DNA from: Mesorhizobium sp. B4-1-4
GTDB lineage: Bacteria; Pseudomonadota; Alphaproteobacteria; Rhizobiales; Rhizobiaceae
Length of the DNA: 64,000 nt
NCBI RefSeq assembly: GCF_006439395.2
Contig: NZ_CP083950.1
Span: forward strand, 6,209,177-6,273,176
Direction: 5' to 3'
In this document: positions 62,658 through 64,000 of the stretch, in pieces
Layout of the letters: the number at the start of each line of letters is the position of its first letter
How positions within the stretch are numbered: the first letter of the stretch is position 1
The notes under the pieces: generated by a model
What the model saw: the letters and a program-made list of their open reading frames with translations, nothing else
What the model was told of the DNA's origin: nothing
Database searches by the model: none
Made by a program: the position numbers and the translations under genes

Positions 62658-63824
62658 ATGGATTTCGATCTTTCAGAAGAACAGACCTTGCTGCAGGACA
62701 GCCTCGCCAAGCTGTTAGGTCGTGCTTACAGCTTCGAGCGGAGGACAACCTATCTCAAGGGATCGGAAGGTTGGTCGCGTGACGTTTGGGCGGCGCTTGC
62801 AGAGATCGGGGTTCTCGGACTGCCTTTTGCCGAGAGCGACGGTGGTTTCGGTGCTGGGCCCGTCGAAACGATGTTGGTCGCCGAGCAACTGGGCCGGGTT
62901 CTTGCGCTTGAGCCCTGGCTCGCGACCGTGGTGATCGGCGGGGGGGTCCTGCGTCACGGCGCTGAGGCATCGATACGCTCCGACTATATTTCCAAGGTAG
63001 CGTGCGGACATAAGATCTTAGCCTTCGCCTCTACCGAACCGCAATCGCGGTACCGGCTCGATGATGTGGCGACGTCTGCGCGCAAAGAGGGGAAGGCCTG
63101 GCGCATCGATGGTCGTAAATGCGTTGTCCTGCATGGAGATACCGCGGACGACCTGGTCGTCACGGCACGCATCTCAGGCGGTCAGCAGGAACGCAGCGGG
63201 ATCGGCGTCTTTCTCGTTCCGACTTCGGCAGCGGGTGTGAGCCGTCGGTCGTATCCCTCGTCGGATGGCCTCCGCGCTGCAGATATTGTATTTGATAACG
63301 TTGTAATCGACCCCGAGGCCCTGTTGGGAACTCCGGAGAACGGCATCGAACTCGTCGAGCGCGTGGTCGATGAGGCGATCGCCGCCTTGGCGGCCGAAGC
63401 AGTCGGCTGCATGCAGGCGGCGAACGAGCTGACGGTCGAATATCTCAAGACCAGAAAGCAGTTTGGCCGAATGATTGGCTCATTTCAGGTGTTACAACAT
63501 CGGGCTGCGGAAATGATCATCTCGCTTGAACAGGCGCGTTCCATGGCGATGCTGGCTGCCATGACCGTCGATGAGCAGAACGTCGATGAACGCAGACGCA
63601 TCATGAGCGCTGTTAAGATCGAAGTCGGAAGAAGCGCTCGTAAGATCGGTCAGGAAGTGGTGCAATTGCACGGAGGAATCGGCATGACGATGGAGTACCT
63701 CGGCAGCCACTTCTTTCGCCGCCTCGCAAGTATCGAAACCATGTTTGGCGATGCAGATTATCATCTGGGGCTGCTTGCTCGCGCGGGAAGCGTTTTCCGT
63801 TCGCCCACGGCGCGCTTTGACTAA
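62658..63824 (+). CDS. Acyl-CoA dehydrogenase, small-subunit type
   Basis: A 388-residue partner, paralogous to 23055-24146. It starts MDFDLSEEQTLLQDSLAKLL at ATG 62658, 5 bases after the previous stop. It has LKTRKQFGRMIGSFQVLQHR (FAD contact) and VVQLHGGIGMTMEYLGSHFF. Its central domain lacks the GFSEPGAGSD motif of the large subunit. Last gene of the operon in the window. Confidence 0.9.
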   Translation: MDFDLSEEQTLLQDSLAKLLGRAYSFERRTTYLKGSEGWSRDVWAALAEIGVLGLPFAESDGGFGAGPVETMLVAEQLGRVLALEPWLATVVIGGGVLRHGAEASIRSDYISKVACGHKILAFASTEPQSRYRLDDVATSARKEGKAWRIDGRKCVVLHGDTADDLVVTARISGGQQERSGIGVFLVPTSAAGVSRRSYPSSDGLRAADIVFDNVVIDPEALLGTPENGIELVERVVDEAIAALAAEAVGCMQAANELTVEYLKTRKQFGRMIGSFQVLQHRAAEMIISLEQARSMAMLAAMTVDEQNVDERRRIMSAVKIEVGRSARKIGQEVVQLHGGIGMTMEYLGSHFFRRLASIETMFGDADYHLGLLARAGSVFRSPTARFD

Positions 63825-63827
63825 GCC

Positions 63828-63856
63828 ATTCCTTGAGCTCAGATGGAATGTTTTCC
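63828..63856 (+). terminator. Possible weak terminator after the acyl-CoA operon
   Basis: CATTCC and GGAATG face each other across 12 bases that include the palindrome TGAGCTCA, followed by TTTT. The stem is short and AT-rich, so this is only a weak candidate. Confidence 0.3.
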
Positions 63857-64000
63857 ATGGCTTACTTCATTCTTGATAGCAGTACCATGCCTGCAAAAAC
63901 CTAACGCAGAGTCGTGTGTGTTCAGCGTCGTAAATTCGGACCTTTCGCTGCTCGATCAATCTATCTCGCACAACGTTCTTATCCCCTGGAAGGAACTGAC
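63857..64000. other. Window end, nothing recognised
   Basis: About 145 bases after the last operon. No frame or repeat was recognised before the window stops. Confidence 0.3.

Noticed and set aside
1..64000. CRISPR array or other tandem repeats
   Set aside because: No regularly spaced repeat was seen; the only long repeat is the 1.49 kb direct duplication.

Overview
The window looks like an accessory region (symbiosis island, plasmid or genomic island) of a rhizobial alphaproteobacterium such as Mesorhizobium or a relative. The reasons are the gene families (AapJQM- and PotABCD-type importers, RpiR and Lrp regulators, a rhizobial-style glycine riboswitch), the dense insertion-sequence debris (IS66, IS3, IS481, IS256, IS5, IS21, IS630, group II intron) and the many half-decayed genes. 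No rRNA, tRNA, CRISPR array, phage module or replication origin was found. The assignment to an organism group is inference from gene content, not from a marker gene.

Layout. 1-7345: an RpiR regulator, an IS66 wreck beside an Lrp C-terminal stub, an amidase, an internally deleted IS3 element, a group II intron tail, an Lrp regulator and an IS481 stub. 7339-8830: first copy of a 1.49 kb block (broken crotonase gene and the first codons of an acyl-CoA ligase). 8868-18323: amidase, class III aminotransferase, Asp/Glu racemase-like protein, a complete PotDBCA-type ABC importer, an OB-fold partner protein and a thiolase-like protein. 18440-24146: a ligase remnant, an acyl-CoA ligase, an IS256 copy and a pair of acyl-CoA dehydrogenases. 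24400-29592: IS5 debris, a second racemase, threonine aldolase, a creatinase-like M24 protein, more IS5 debris and a small orphan protein. 29650-36240: an IS66 copy, a broken malate synthase G gene, a DadA-like FAD oxidase with a tandem glycine riboswitch, and an IS630 copy nested in an IS21 istB remnant. 36339-45668: an operon of M20 amidohydrolase and a Pot-type importer with fused permeases, divergent from D-amino-acid transaminase, M24 protein and glycine C-acetyltransferase (kbl). 45831-56119: an M24 dipeptidase, a two-subunit N,N-dimethylformamidase-like enzyme, an SDR, and an aminotransferase plus Aap-type importer operon that lacks its ATPase. 56320-58304: an IS630 wreck and a second RpiR regulator. 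58438-63824: the intact copy of the duplicated block, continuing into a complete acyl-CoA ligase and two acyl-CoA dehydrogenases.

How it fits together. The shared theme is uptake and breakdown of modified amino acids and amides: three importers; amidases, an M20 amidohydrolase and a formamidase-like enzyme to release amines or amino acids; racemases, transaminases and an FAD oxidase to process them; and two parallel CoA-ligase/dehydrogenase sets to oxidise the released acids. Several enzymes converge on glycine (threonine aldolase, kbl, and the glycine-riboswitch-controlled FAD oxidase followed by malate synthase G). Many families occur as paralogous pairs (amidase, aminotransferase, racemase, acyl-CoA dehydrogenase pair, M24, RpiR), which suggests module duplication or repeated acquisition, and one member of several pairs is visibly decaying.
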